From Entrophospora sp. SA101 (taxonomy: Eukaryota; Glomeromycota; Glomeromycetes; Entrophosporales; Entrophosporaceae), in NCBI GenBank assembly GCA_958430865.1, contig CAUDNR010004300.1:188884-252883 (forward strand): a stretch of 64,000 nt of DNA, written 5' to 3'. Made by a program: the position numbers and the translations under genes. The notes under the pieces are model-generated. The model searched no databases and was not told where the DNA came from. It saw only the letters and a list, made by a program, of their open reading frames with translations. Every line of letters begins with the position of its first letter. Positions within the stretch are counted from its first letter, which is position 1. This document shows, in pieces, positions 39,475 to 51,346 of this stretch.

Positions 39475-40698
39475 CTAAACTGCCGATTCTATTATATCTT
39501 TGTCATCAATTTTTTTGTAACCTATATTATTGCTATTAGAAGATGACAATGATAAAAGCGTTGTTGATGATAATAATGACGACTTTGAAGGTGAATTATG
39601 ATCATGATGACTATTAATTATAGTACTGTTGCCATCTGATTTTGGTGAAGATAAAAAAGAGGAGGAAGGCGATGATGATGATTTATTTTCTGGTTGACTA
39701 TACATATAAGTTGCAATCAATACAAAAGTTGAACCAACCAAAAATTTAAAAGTGACAACAAAATCAAATAAGAAAACAGATGCCAAGAATGATATTATGA
39801 TAGAAATGGAGGTTGCAAACCCTTTAAGAATATTATCAGCATATTTTACAACCATGGCTACTATGATACCGCCCACAGCTTGACAAGTTATGGCACCAAC
39901 AACAATCATATTGTAACCATGGAAGAAACCTTTTTCCCAAACTCCCTCACCATCTTTCCACCAAACTCCTATAATCAATGCTGGAAATAAAGAAAAGAAT
40001 GATAATTGTACATTGCGTGTCCATATGGATGCTTTTGATCCCTTCAACACCATTTCAAAATACACCCCGGCTATACCTGAGATGATACATGCTATAGCAA
40101 CTGATAACAAACCAAGCATTCTTTCAACCATGATTTGTTTTTCCTCCAATAATGGTTCTTCAGCTATTAAATTTTCCACATCATCGTCACCATTATCCTC
40201 ACTTACAACTGTAGTATTAGTTCTTAATTGTACCAATATGACACCAAATGTCAGTAACCCTAGAGAAATCCATTTAGAACCACTCAATGATGTTCTCAAC
40301 ATTATCACTGAGCATAAAGCTGTTGTTAATATTTTTAATTGATAAGTTACTTGAAAAGTAGCAGCATCCAGTAAACTTACTGCTATGTATTGTAAATTAT
40401 TTTGGATTGTGTACAAAATGGCCGGTATTGCTAATTTCCATGCATCTTGTGCAAACACTTCATTGAAAAGCTCTCGTAGGTTGAAACGACCATTTGTCTT
40501 TATTTGATTTTGTATAGCCATATAAACAGAAATGATTAGTTTGGATAATTCCGATAGGAAAACTGCCGTAGATGTGAAATACAATGCATCTTTATCTTGA
40601 ACAAGCCTAGAATATCTCATCACGATTACCAGCGTACTATTCTGAATGCATAACGTTAATAAACTTATATATTTTAATGATAACATTTTTATTTGCAA
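39475..40698 (-). CDS. Golgi nucleotide-sugar transporter, SLC35A type
   Basis: A 407-residue intronless protein with about ten hydrophobic spans. Family hallmarks: LCIQNSTLVIVMRYSR, AIPAILYTIQNNLQYIAVSL, DAATFQVTYQLKILTTAL near residues 92-130, SGIAGVYFEMVLKGS after a central acidic loop (residues about 175-195), and VKYADNILKGFATSISIIIS near the end. This pattern is that of UDP-galactose/UDP-GlcNAc/CMP-sialate antiporters (yeast-type Gms1 relatives), which bring nucleotide sugars into the Golgi in exchange for UMP. Exact substrate cannot be assigned. The 60-residue Ser/Asn-rich cytosolic tail is unusually long. The ATG at 40698 was chosen; a second at 40686 would remove four residues. Confidence 0.9.
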   Translation of the reverse strand: MQIKMLSLKYISLLTLCIQNSTLVIVMRYSRLVQDKDALYFTSTAVFLSELSKLIISVYMAIQNQIKTNGRFNLRELFNEVFAQDAWKLAIPAILYTIQNNLQYIAVSLLDAATFQVTYQLKILTTALCSVIMLRTSLSGSKWISLGLLTFGVILVQLRTNTTVVSEDNGDDDVENLIAEEPLLEEKQIMVERMLGLLSVAIACIISGIAGVYFEMVLKGSKASIWTRNVQLSFFSLFPALIIGVWWKDGEGVWEKGFFHGYNMIVVGAITCQAVGGIIVAMVVKYADNILKGFATSISIIISFLASVFLFDFVVTFKFLVGSTFVLIATYMYSQPENKSSSSPSSSFLSSPKSDGNSTIINSHHDHNSPSKSSLLSSTTLLSLSSSNSNNIGYKKIDDKDIIESAV

Positions 40699-41254
40699 AT
40701 TATATTGATGATGTATGTATGTATGGAGGATTTTGATGATGAAATGGGATATAATATGATGATGATGTTGAAAGTTTAATAATTTTTATTGATAAGTTTT
40801 TGAATTTTCTTTATAAAAAATAAATTAAAAAAGAGTTTTTTATTTTTTTTTTTTTTTTGACAAATCAAAAAGAATGATCCAAATACAAGTGCATAAAAAT
40901 TTTTATTATACTATTTTTATGTGATATTTATTTAATTCATTGCCAAATTAGTGTTTTTTATCAAGCACAAAAAACCTGTTCTTCAAATTGCGTTTGATTA
41001 ATTCATTTTGTGAATAAATCATTATTCAGATGCATATTTATCCTTTTTATTTTTTAGTTTTTTTTGGATTACGTGTAACAAACAATAAAACGCGGAAGTG
41101 GCGTTTAGCAAATTTCATTCATCACAATGTCTCTCTTACCCATATTTATTCTTTTCCTTCCCATAAAGTAAATGTTACAAAGAGCATATCGACGAAAAGG
41201 AAAAGAGGGGAAAAAAATATAACCATTTTCACAAAGAAATTTTTGTAATAATCT
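40699..41254. other. Intergenic DNA, transporter promoter side
   Basis: Contains a T-run at 40844-40858 and (ATGT)/(TATG) short repeats at 40711-40723 just upstream of the transporter ATG. No gene recognised. Confidence 0.4.
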
Positions 41255-41570
41255 GCATTAATAATTTTTTTTTAATTTTTACTCTTTTGTCTGAGTCATA
41301 TTTTGGATGAGCTACGTAATCCACGTTTCTTCTGGTTTTTCTAACTAATTTTTGAGAATTATTATCATCATCTTCATTTGTAATATTTCCAGAATTGTTA
41401 TCATAAGAATGTTATTAATGTCAATATCATAACATTCTTGTTCCAAGTAATTATTTCTATCAGTTTCATTAACTTTACAATATTCACGAAAACAACTATT
41501 TTCCGAATTATGTTCACTTTCAAATTCATCTTCAACAAAGATATCTTTTACTAATCTCTTGGATCATAAT
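41255..41570 (-). pseudogene. Acidic coding relic, frameshifted
   Basis: The minus-strand frame reads RLVKDIFVEDEFESEHNSEN then CFREYCKVNETDRNNYLEQE, after which the sense continues one base out of frame (DNNSGNITNEDDDNNSQKLV, RKTRRNVDYVAHPKYDSDKR). The pieces have consistent coding style, with an acidic half followed by a basic half, so one frameshift has broken a longer gene. No known domain. Upstream exons were not found. Confidence 0.45.
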
Positions 41571-41893
41571 TATTATCAGAAAATTTGTAAATTGATTCAT
41601 CTTGATTAGTTTTGACTATTAATAAGTTTTAAATTTAAAAGAAAAATTTTGTTTAAAAAATTTTTTTTTTAGAATTGTTTATAATATCTCCTTTCCTCCA
41701 TTTTTCTCTTTTCGTCACCAAATGTGACGAAATAATTTCCCCCTACAAAAACATTTCGTCGGGTATCATTAATTCAGTGAATACAAGTGAGTGATTATCT
41801 GTTTCGCTTGATGTCGCTTTGTGTGCATCGCGAGTGTATTTTGGTTGTAGTAAAAAGACAAGACAAATTATCGATTATAATAACACAAAAGCA

Positions 41894-42040
41894 ATGTTGA
41901 TCGGATGTTTATTGACTTTTACAGGAATCAATTTTTGCCCAATAATCTTGTCATATCTTCCGTTCGGTTTGATTCCTCATCCTCCAGGAGCTCAAAGGCT
42001 CGTTTACCTCTTGAAAAAAGCGCATAAGATTGGATTATAA
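41894..42040 (+). CDS. Possible 48-residue membrane microprotein
   Basis: The frame starts MLIGCLLTFTGINFCPIILS and continues YLPFGLIPHPPGAQRLVYLL to a basic end (KKAHKIGL). One hydrophobic span is followed by a Pro-rich turn and a cationic helix. Local GC content is higher than its surroundings and there is no low complexity, which favours real coding. The frame is open upstream to about 41819 without an ATG, so it may instead be the last exon of a longer gene. Not recognised. Confidence 0.4.
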   Translation: MLIGCLLTFTGINFCPIILSYLPFGLIPHPPGAQRLVYLLKKAHKIGL

Positions 42041-43198
42041 TACAGATGATATATAGTACTTAAAAAAATAGCTAGCTTTTTGATACTCCTTCCCTCGTAA
42101 CCGAAATTCGCGTAACAAAAATTTTTTTTTTACTATTACTATTACGCTCTAAACATGTATTTTCCGGTCGTTACCAAATATAATTATAATATTTATAATA
42201 TGTACGCCCATTGATTATTTAATCAAAAAATCCTTCAATCCCACCAAATTACAAATTAATAAAAAAAAGGTAATTCTTATTGCTTTTTGACCAAAAAAAC
42301 AAATTAAATTGGACCAAATATTTTTTTTGTAAAACTTTTGCCGCGACTATCACCTGACTTTCTCAAAATACTTTATTAAATTGTACGTACTAATAAATTT
42401 AAATTAGATCATTTCATAGCTACCAAAAACTATTCCTGGCAAACTTAACTTACTGTCAATGTAATTTAAAAAAATGGAAGAGGTAATTCAAGAGTTAGAC
42501 GAGAAATGTATTCAAGCATCTATTTGATTGTTTGTCTAATAATATAACTTTATATTTTGAAAAAATGTTCATACCTTCTTTTAGTCTAGCGCCTTAACAT
42601 TATTACGTTTCATCCACTATAAGAATGAACATGAAGAAACAACCTATTTTAGTTTAAATAATTTATTAATGAAAATTATAAAAAATAAATCTTTGTCCAA
42701 AGTGTTTCGGTAATTTCGGCTACTAGTGAAGGTAGTTACAGCCGGATGTTATTTAAAGTTGGCAGCGAATTCGAAGTATCTCGACAAGTACTATTATCAT
42801 TCTTATTATTAATTATTTGTATTTAAGTAAAAAAATTTTTTTTTTTAAATTTTCTCTTTTAATAAAAAATGCCTTCTATCAAGCAAGAGTGCAAGTGGCA
42901 AAAATGTCTGTACAGGTATACAATGTCAATTTCATCACAATAAGTTTTAATTTCAGAAAATATGAGCCAATTTATTAAATAAATATCATGTCAATAGTGG
43001 AAAATTCCTTAACGTTGGGTTGGAATTATTCGTAAGAAATTTTTTTAACATACCAAACTATTATAATCCAATTTTTGTGATTCTTCAAATACGAACCCGG
43101 GTACTCTCTTTATATTTTCGACCTGTCAACCCTTTTCTGTAAGCATTCATATATACCAAATAATTTTCTTGCAAATCTCCTATTTCATTAACTGATTA
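42041..43198. other. Intergenic DNA, no gene seen
   Basis: AT-rich sequence with poly-T runs. Nothing recognised on either strand. Confidence 0.4.
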
Positions 43199-43444
43199 CT
43201 AACTAATATTATCCAAAACATCAGATGAAATAGATTCAATAATTGTATTAGAAACCTTTATATCACTGTCAGATATATTTTGATAATCATTATTTAAAAA
43301 TTTATTAATCCATTCAAAATCCCTTTCATGATCAAAAGGTTCATTACTATCTAATGGTTCGCTATTATTATGCAATGATATACGGTATCTCTTCATTATT
43401 ATTATTTTATATTCTGCTACGAGTATTGTGTTTTTGTCATTCAA
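43199..43444 (-). pseudogene. Short gene-family fragment (EPFDHERDFEW motif)
   Basis: An 81-codon frame: RYRISLHNNSEPLDSNEPFD followed by HERDFEWINKFLNNDYQNIS and a Ser/Ile-rich end. The FDHERDFEW block recurs at 38.7 kb on the other strand, showing a dispersed family. No domain is recognised and both ends look arbitrary, so it is listed as a fragment. Confidence 0.45.
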
Positions 43445-43609
43445 AGTAATGAAAAATTGAGGTTAAATTTTTTATTTGTTATCATCATCATCATCTAAAT
43501 TGATTAATTTTTCTTTTCAAATTTTTTTATTTGAAAATTAATTATGGATATATTTATATCGAATTATTATTTTTATTCACACAAAATTTATTATTGATTC
43601 TTTCATTTC

Positions 43610-44430
43610 AGCCATTGATTTGTTCATTTCCTTCATCTATTATCTGACTTGGCACTTCATCTATTATTTTGCGCAGCATAACTTGAGTTATTGTTGTTGA
43701 AGTAGCTAGAAAGTTATCAGGTGCTGGCTCCTTTTCTGCAAAGAAGGATACCTTTCTTGTTAAAGAGAGAACCAGTATGAACACGCATGACTTGACAAAA
43801 TAAAAATCGATTGGCCATTTGTCGCAATTTCTTTAAGCCACAACACTCACTAAGACAATATAATATTAAAAAAATGAATGTTGGAACTAACAACATCCCA
43901 AATAATGCAAGAAATTACGATGGTTAGTTGTAATAATAACAGTCCAGAATGTTGGAATGACTATAGCTGGGAATAATATCAAGAATAAGCAGATATAAAT
44001 AAAAAACAGATAGCTCTTTAAAGACTATTCCAACTTTTTCATTATTGCAGCTACTGCGTAAATTAAATGCAACCCCATGTTTACAATTGAAAATATCTTT
44101 ATGCTCATCAAATCATCATAGGCAAAAGAAACTATTAGCGGAATCACCCAAATGACCGAATTGTATTATAAGTCATCCATTAATGACAGCAGCACACTTT
44201 TTATGCGTCCAGATTCCCCTGAAACATTCAACAGAAAGGCAAAAAAGACTGGAAAGAATGTGTTAATAATTGCATCATATAATCCTCTTCGGATTTATAC
44301 TTTTCGTTAACAATAGATACAGTCACAAGTGGAAGGAGTGTAAAGAAAATGATTTTTCACAAGATAAACTTCAATTTCACTTGCTTGCTTTGGTTAAGAG
44401 AATAATTGTTCATGTTGAATAATTGGAAAA
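43610..44430 (-). pseudogene. Dead multi-span membrane protein gene
   Basis: Reading from an ATG near 44415 (MNNYSLNQSKQVKLKFIL) the sense continues through hydrophobic blocks: FFTLLPLVTVSIVNEKYKSE, a frameshift near 44265, then FPVFFAFLLNVSGESGRIKS, YNSVIWVIPLIVSFAYDDLM, IFSIVNMGLHLIYAVAAIMK, FFIYICLFLILFPAIVIPTF and a polar tail LRKIIDEVPSQIIDEGNEQI. At least five in-frame stops and one frameshift interrupt it. About six membrane spans are implied. It reads like a lineage-specific membrane protein. No family is recognised. Confidence 0.6.
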
Positions 44431-44638
44431 GTTTCATCCATAGAACTTATTTTATAGAATCAATAATTGACAAAAACGAATGTATAACTCCAAAATTCAA
44501 AAAAAATAATTTGGGCATGTGATTAATAATTGATATTATTATGATACATATTCTTTTTATGAAAATATGAATCTTAAAAATATAATAAGAATGTTCAGTT
44601 GTTAGAAAAGGTGAAGTTTATAAATTATCAATGCTATT

Positions 44639-44748
44639 GTCAGTAAAGAAAAATTTGTAATACCATGAAAATATTAATTTAGTAAGAATGGTTGTCAGTA
44701 AAGAAAAATTTGTAATACCATGAAAATATTAATTTAGTAAGAATGGTT
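44639..44748. repeat. Perfect 55-bp tandem duplication
   Basis: Unit 44639-44693 is repeated exactly at 44694-44748 (starts gtcagtaaagaaaaatttgt). With no divergence between units it is either very recent or an assembly stutter. It lies in non-coding DNA. Confidence 0.95.
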
Positions 44749-45005
44749 AGCATGCATGATGATGACAATTCCTATTTGATACTATATAAGGTATTAATGT
44801 CAGTTCCAATATAATAACATTGTCATTAATAAATTTAGAAAAAAAAAATCTTGCCTTATATAATAGATTTAATTAATAAATATATAATAATATAAAAATA
44901 AAAGTGTATAATTATTTGATTAAACCTGACGGATAATATTGGAATTAATTTATAAATTCCACCAAATTTAACAAATCTATTTTAATTCATAAACAAAACT
45001 AATAA

Positions 45006-46483
45006 TTAGAGAGGATTTGGTTTGACTACTCCTTTAGATAGAAAGAAGTTGTTTAATATTGAAATTAATTGTTGTGCAATTGTGAAAGAGAAAACTAATT
45101 TAGGACCAACAATGATCATTTTAGGTGTTATTCCTTTAAAGAATGCACTTGTGCCTAAAAAAACAACGATAATAATATTATTATTAAAAAAAAAAAAAAA
45201 GTACATGTGTAAATTTTAATTTTAAAATTATTACCTTCTTTGAGTATCATTTTGCGAATAATTTTGTGTTTCAGTTTCAGGTGAATCAAAAGGTCTATTT
45301 TGGATACGAGTTTTAATTACATCAAGTGGTTGAGCGACACTTATAGAAGCAATAGCACCACCAATTGATGCGCAAAAAGTTTGAAAAAATGTTGCTTTAG
45401 AATAATCTTTTAATCCAAATAAATATTCTTCAACAAAAGCTGATCCACCAAACTAACATTAATATTATAAATTTGAATTAAATTAAATTGTAATATAATA
45501 ATAATATTTGTTAATATTATGATAATGTATGAAATGGCTTTCTTACTAATGCAAAACTTCCTGGTGCATTACGTGCTGCTGTCCAAAGGCCACCTCTGAA
45601 TACATATATATATTTATAAATCGATTATTATTATAGATTTGTTCTTTGGTCATATATAATTAATCAATTATTATATGAGCGGATGTTTATCTATAAAGTC
45701 CAAGTCCTTCATCCCAAAAAATTTTGAAAATGTTTCTGTCTTTTAATGTTTCAGGATTTGTTTGACGTTTAATTTTCATTACATCTAATGGTAAAAGTGC
45801 CACCTCTCCGATCCCAATTAAACTATCAATAATTATTTATTTTTAAAATTAAATTCATCCTACTAATTACATCGTAACATCCATTCCAAACATATTTACC
45901 TTCCAGCAGTGGCATGTATTATAGTTTTGCCACTTTTTTCACCGAATAATTTATAGAATACATCTTGATGATTGCTGTTGATATAATCTCTTACATATGG
46001 TTGACCACCATATTTATAAATTCTTTGGAGTACTTTGTATCCACCTGCATAACCTAATCCTGGAAACAATGATATGTATTTATGTAAAAGATTTGCGGAA
46101 TGCTTATCCTATAATAATAATATTATTTATTCACTAGAGAATTTTGTACAAAAAATTTTACCGAAAAAAAATAAATCAGATTTTTTACTTTAAATATGGC
46201 TCGCTCTAAATTATTAGGAATTTGAGATAATGGTGCACCAGGTATAAAAACCTAATAAGCAAACTAATTAGCAAAGCAAAACAAAAATAATTTTTTTATC
46301 ATTCCATCCACCATAAAAAAAAATCCAATATTTATTTACTTTTTGTTGATTAGTCATTAAACGTTTTGAAATAGTATCAACAGGATGAAATATAATTAAT
46401 TCAAATACTCCTGAAGCTCCAGAACCCAATACACGAGCAAGTCCTGATTCCTTTTGTTTTACTAAATTAGCTGGTGGCGACAT
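45006..46483 (-). CDS. GGC1: Mitochondrial GTP/GDP carrier (Ggc1-like), intron 4 with AT donor
   Basis: Seven exons: 46483-46340, 46251-46189, 46108-45900, 45822-45691, 45595-45547, 45452-45235, 45147-45006. They encode 318 residues, the usual carrier length. Three carrier signatures are present: HPVDTISKRLM, LLPLDVMKIKRQTNPE and QPLDVIKTRIQNR. GLGYAGGYKVLQRIYKYGGQ, FGEKSGKT and FFKGITPKMIIVGPKLVFS match the Ggc1 family, which exchanges matrix GDP for GTP and supports mitochondrial iron homeostasis. Intron 4 begins AG|ATAAAC instead of AG|GTAAAC, while its acceptor (ttcag) is normal and the flanking codons (LGLY-R-GGLWTAARNAPGSF) require this exact junction. In exon 7 an acceptor after 'gcacaag' was chosen to keep frame; the stronger ttttag lies 7 bases upstream and would shift it. 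Confidence 0.88.
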
Positions 46484-48357
46484 ATTGTTATTACTATTAT
46501 TATTTATAAATTTAGCAATAAAATTTTTTTAACAATAAATAGTGGAGAAAATTCATCTTTTTAAATTTTTCATCAAGATATTAATATTAATATCTGGAAA
46601 AAAAAAAAGCGGAAAATTTTCCCGAATGTGAATTAGCTAATAATAATAAATAATTTTCCTTCCGGAAAATTTTTTTTCATTTGTAATAAAGTTTTTTATT
46701 TACTCTAAAAATTTCTAAAGGAGAATTCGAATTTTTAAAGTACAATTTCCAGAGTGATAGTAATAGTAATAGTAATAGTAATAGTCCATTTTTTCGGTTC
46801 GAATTTCCTTTTTTGGATTTAATATTAAAATTAATTCACTATTAACCCGAATTATAGATAATGCTTGCAGCAGTCACATTCAAACCATAATGTTGACAGC
46901 CACATTCAATAGAATTTTCTCAGTCCTTAATGTTACTGTGGACTGCGAGATCGAGCATTACTCTTCTACTCATTTGGGTCTCTTTATTCTGTTGAGAAAG
47001 CGAAGTCACACATGAACACACATACGCTAGCATTGGTACAACTGGTACAAAGCTGGTACAAAGATAATAATTGCATCAAAAATATTACCCAAACATATCT
47101 AAAACAGTATAAATTATATCAAAAACAATACAAATACTGAATTTTATTGGTACAATGGTACAAGGACCATTTTACTATTCATTAATTTCCTTCTAGTACC
47201 TCAAATTTGATACTTTTTCGGTACAAAGCCATCTTTAAAATGTGATCTTTTTTACTTTTTTTATTTGTTCAATGTTCGTATGCATTCTCAAAATTAAAAC
47301 CTCAATATCTGAAAGAATATTTTTAAAGATAATGATTTTTTTATGCGGTGAATCGAGAATATGAGTAATTTTTGATTTTAAATTTATCACAAGTTGTCAA
47401 GCAGTTTGTTGTGGACAAGTTATAAGAGCAGTCACAACCCTGCTCTTTTGAAGAGAGTGAAAGGGTGTTAATGAACAAGGCACTGAATACATATATTATA
47501 AATTACCAATTAAAATCAATTACTATATACGTATTGATTAATATAACCGCATTTTCGTTGTCAAAACATATTTTAGTCACTAAAAATTACGTATTCAAAC
47601 CTATTTTTAAGTACTGAAAGTGAGTACTTTACACACAGGTACTAGTACTACTTTAATACTAATATAATAAATATAATAAATAATAATAATATGCAAGCAA
47701 TTGTATCATATTTTATTACAAACATACACAATATTATTATTCATCATTTACAAGTGTTACACGGAAATTAGTTTTTTCAATATATACAAAGCTCGAAAAT
47801 CAACGCATTGTAAAGAGAAAACTTTTTTTCTTTATATTATTAATGGCAATAAAAATACATGAATATGTTCTTATAAAAGGTTACTTACTGATTAGTGTTT
47901 CTTCCCCGCGCATCACTAACACTCATTGATTCATAGACAGATCATCAATTGAATTTCGTCAATTAATTTTAATTGATAGTAAAAATAGAAGAAGGTGAAG
48001 TAGTAGAGGGAGGAATAGCATGGAAATGGCTGTTATATGGTTTACATTTCTAATCCTAATCATCATCATAATAATAAATATATGTTTTTTATTCTTTACC
48101 ATCAAAACCTTTACCCGATATAAATAATTCACTATTTAACGATTTTACTACTACTCTTACCATCACCAACACTCCTACTCTATTACTTTTACTATTTTAA
48201 GTGGAATCTTTAAATGTCACAGGACGTTGATCGGCCCGTATTATATTATATATAGACTAAATGATTGATTACACCAAATAAATAAATTGAAAAAATAAAT
48301 TGGCAATTAATGTTAGTTAATATTTAAATTCTTTTAAAAAAATTTTTTTTCTTTGAA
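46484..48357. other. Intergenic DNA between carrier and BTB gene
   Basis: No gene recognised. An (AGTAAT)n run lies at 46756-46784. The patch 46860-47070 is GC-richer and contains repeated 'ctggtacaaag' motifs (47030-47065), suggestive of an old transposon piece. A 'tctttgaaatg' start context at 48350-48360 is shared with the left BTB copy. Confidence 0.45.
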
Positions 48358-49827
48358 ATGTCTAATAATAGTTTCTCATCCTTGGAAAATATTACATACT
48401 TGCTTAAAAACCTTAACATTAATAATGCTTCACCTTTAAATTATATTAATAAGCTAGTAATTGATTTTTCAAATTTGTTAAATAACTCAGATTATTATGA
48501 TGTAGAAATCAAAGTTGGAGGAGTGGAAGATGTCAGAATTTTTAAAGTTCATTCTACCATTTTAAAGGCAAGATCTTTGTATTTTCGAGCAGCCTTATCC
48601 AATAATTGGATTAAAAGGTCTGATCATGGTACCATTTTATTTGAAAAAGAAAATATTTCTCCAAGAGTTTTTGAAATTCTTTTAATGTAAGTTGATTTGA
48701 CTTATTAATAAAAAATAAATAAAGAATTGATTTATTAAATGAAATTTTTTTTTTTACATATTTACATTTTTAAAAGGTATATGTACAATGGAATTCTCAA
48801 TATAGGTAGCCTGGATTTAAACCAAATTCTGGAACTCATTGAAGCATGTGATGAGTTAAACTTTAATGAATTAATTGATGATTTACAAAATTATTTAATC
48901 AATGAAAAAAGTGAATGGCTCCACCAAAATTTTATTTATGTTTATAAAGTTTCATCAAAACATCAATTTAGTTCACTTCAAGATTTTTGTGATAAATTGA
49001 TTTGTGAAAATCCAGGTTCAATTTTAAAATCCAATGACATTGCAACAATTGAAAAACCAATGTTTGTATCAATATTGGAAAGTGATAATTTGAAATTAGA
49101 TGAGATTGATATTTGGAGCCATGTCATCCAATGGGGAATAGGACAATGTGGGTTATTAAAAAAAGATATTTCAACATTGAATGAAAATAGATTTCTTCAT
49201 TATAAAGGTCCAAGAACAAGAAATAGGAAAGGAAAATTATTAAACTCAAAAATGAAATTACTGGTTTCTGGTTGGATTGATCAAAATAATGACTATTATG
49301 ATGAAAATGACATTCCATATGATTTTGAATTAATTCTTCAAAGCACTCAAGATGAATATTCATGATCAGTTTTTGAACAAGAATGTTATAACATCAAACA
49401 AACTATAGTATTTATGAAATTCAAAGAAACAGGTGAATTAGTGGGTGGCTATAACCCAGTTTATTGGAATAGAAAAGAAAAATCTTTAAATGAAGCATAT
49501 TGGATTGAAACTGATCAAAGTTTTATTTTTAAAATTAATGAGAATCAACTTGATAATTCTATATTAAGTAGAGTCAAATATCCTAAGCATGCAATATTTC
49601 ATAATCATCAAACTATTAATTGGACTTTTGATAATATAGGTTTTCATGAAATTATCATCAACTTTGAAGATTTACAATTATACAACAGTATTAATAATGA
49701 ACCTTATTGTATTTATCAATTTAATAGTAATTTTTATCAGAATAATTAAAATCTTGAGAATGATAGGAAAAAAGTAAAAGCTTATTTGTTAGAATATGAA
49801 GTATACAAATTAGCAAAGAAAAATTAG
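48358..49827 (+). pseudogene. Chimeric BTB-BACK-TLDc gene, two in-frame stops (right-arm copy)
   Basis: Exon 1 (48358-48686) encodes a BTB domain (STILKARSLYFRAAL, FEILLM) that is clearly a different paralogue from the left copy: it has MSNNSF, a VGGVED insertion and many substitutions. A GT-AG intron leads to exon 2 at 48777. From 48856 on, the sequence is identical to the left copy, including both stops (TGA at 49363-49365 and TAA at 49747-49749) and the shortened BACK region. The switch occurs within the motif EACDELNFNEL. The gene therefore joins one paralogue's 5' end to another's damaged 3' part, by recombination, gene conversion or misassembly. Confidence 0.85.
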
Positions 49828-51346
49828 CAATTTTAAATTAGGATTATGTATAAAAACTTTTTTTGTGTAGAATTTATAAAAGTAACTTTTTCATGAATGA
49901 GCAACTGTGGATGTCAAATATTATAAATCTAAATTTATATCTAATATGTGATATTAGTAATTTTATAATGTCTTTTTATTTTTATGGCTTCTTGTTTTAT
50001 AGCTCAAAAAGGGTATAATTGAAATAATAATTTTTTTATTATATGTAATTTTGAGAATCAAAGTTCCAGGAAGTGTATATTTACCACGATAATTATCTCA
50101 ATTTTTTTATAATAACACAATTATATATAACTTCAAATGATTTTTTATTAAAATAAAATGATACTCTACATATATAAAATTAGGATATTAATATGATGAA
50201 AAAATACATGTATAAATAACACTTTTAAACATGTAAAAAGTATAAGGCAATTATCACATGATCGGAAATTTGCCCTATAGTATATCTTCTTCAAGAATCT
50301 TTGTCCTTTAAAACATCATAAATCGATGGATATATGAAAAATATCGAACATACTGGACATCAAATATGGAAATAAAATAAATAAGGCAGGGATGGAATAT
50401 ACTGTGAAAAGTGGAAAAGGATATCATAAATAAGAAAGATGGAAGCGGAAGATAAGATGCGGATCAATATACTCGAAACAAGACTTTTTAATTATTTTAT
50501 TTACTGTCATCGTAATACTAAAGTTAGTAAAGTATAAATATATTGTATAAATAGTGTCGAGAGAAAGTTTTTTTAGCAAACATGTCACCATCAAGTTGTA
50601 TATTAGATAAATTTAATGGTATATATGATGTCAAATAATGGTGGTTATATAAAAATAACTACTGTAATTACGTGTTCAGAGAAAAAATTTTTTTTGTGCG
50701 ATTTAAAATTTTTTTTTTCATTTTGTATTAATTAATTATTTAATATTAACTTAATTTATAGTTTACTGATTTATTGATTTATAAACTTTTTGTTTAATAA
50801 AACATTTTTTTTTTATTCCTAAAGTTTGAATTTATTAGATTAAGATTAGATTATAAATTTGGTTAAAAGAAGTTTTGTAATGATGCCATTTTATATGGAG
50901 AAAATAAATTCTTTAATTTGCAAGACTACAAGGAGAAGAGATATCTTAATATGAATAGTTCGAAATATATAAATTATTAATTACACAACTTTTCTCTCTA
51001 TAATGAGCATCTTATTAAGAGCTCCTACAACTCTTGTAATTTTTGTCCCGCCATATTAATATACAATGCAAGGGTATTGGAAAAAAAATAAAATAAAAAA
51101 GGTTAATATTAATATTAATATTAATCATCTTTATATTGTATTAGTATATATATGTTAATATAAATGAATGCATTAAAATTATTTTGGCAACAATAATAAA
51201 ATCATCAACAGTACGAAGTCCAAGGTCCGCAAAGTCCGCATACCACGTTATACATTTTTCTGCGGATAGTTTCCAAGTTTGTACTAGTTGTAGTCGATTA
51301 TTATTATATATATTAAAAAGTGTGGAAAAATTTCAAATGATAAAAA
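49828..51346. other. Intergenic region, mirror of 13154-14672
   Basis: Same unannotated spacer as in the left arm, in opposite orientation. No gene recognised. Confidence 0.4.

Noticed and set aside
39960..40342. Plus-strand frame opposite the SLC35-type transporter
   Set aside because: Antisense shadow of a well-supported transporter gene.
43085..43110. tRNA T-arm-like 'cgaacccggg' on the plus strand
   Set aside because: The flanking sequence cannot form acceptor, D or anticodon arms at the required spacing.
45006..45219. Plus-strand 65-codon frame at the carrier 3' end
   Set aside because: Antisense shadow of carrier exon 7.
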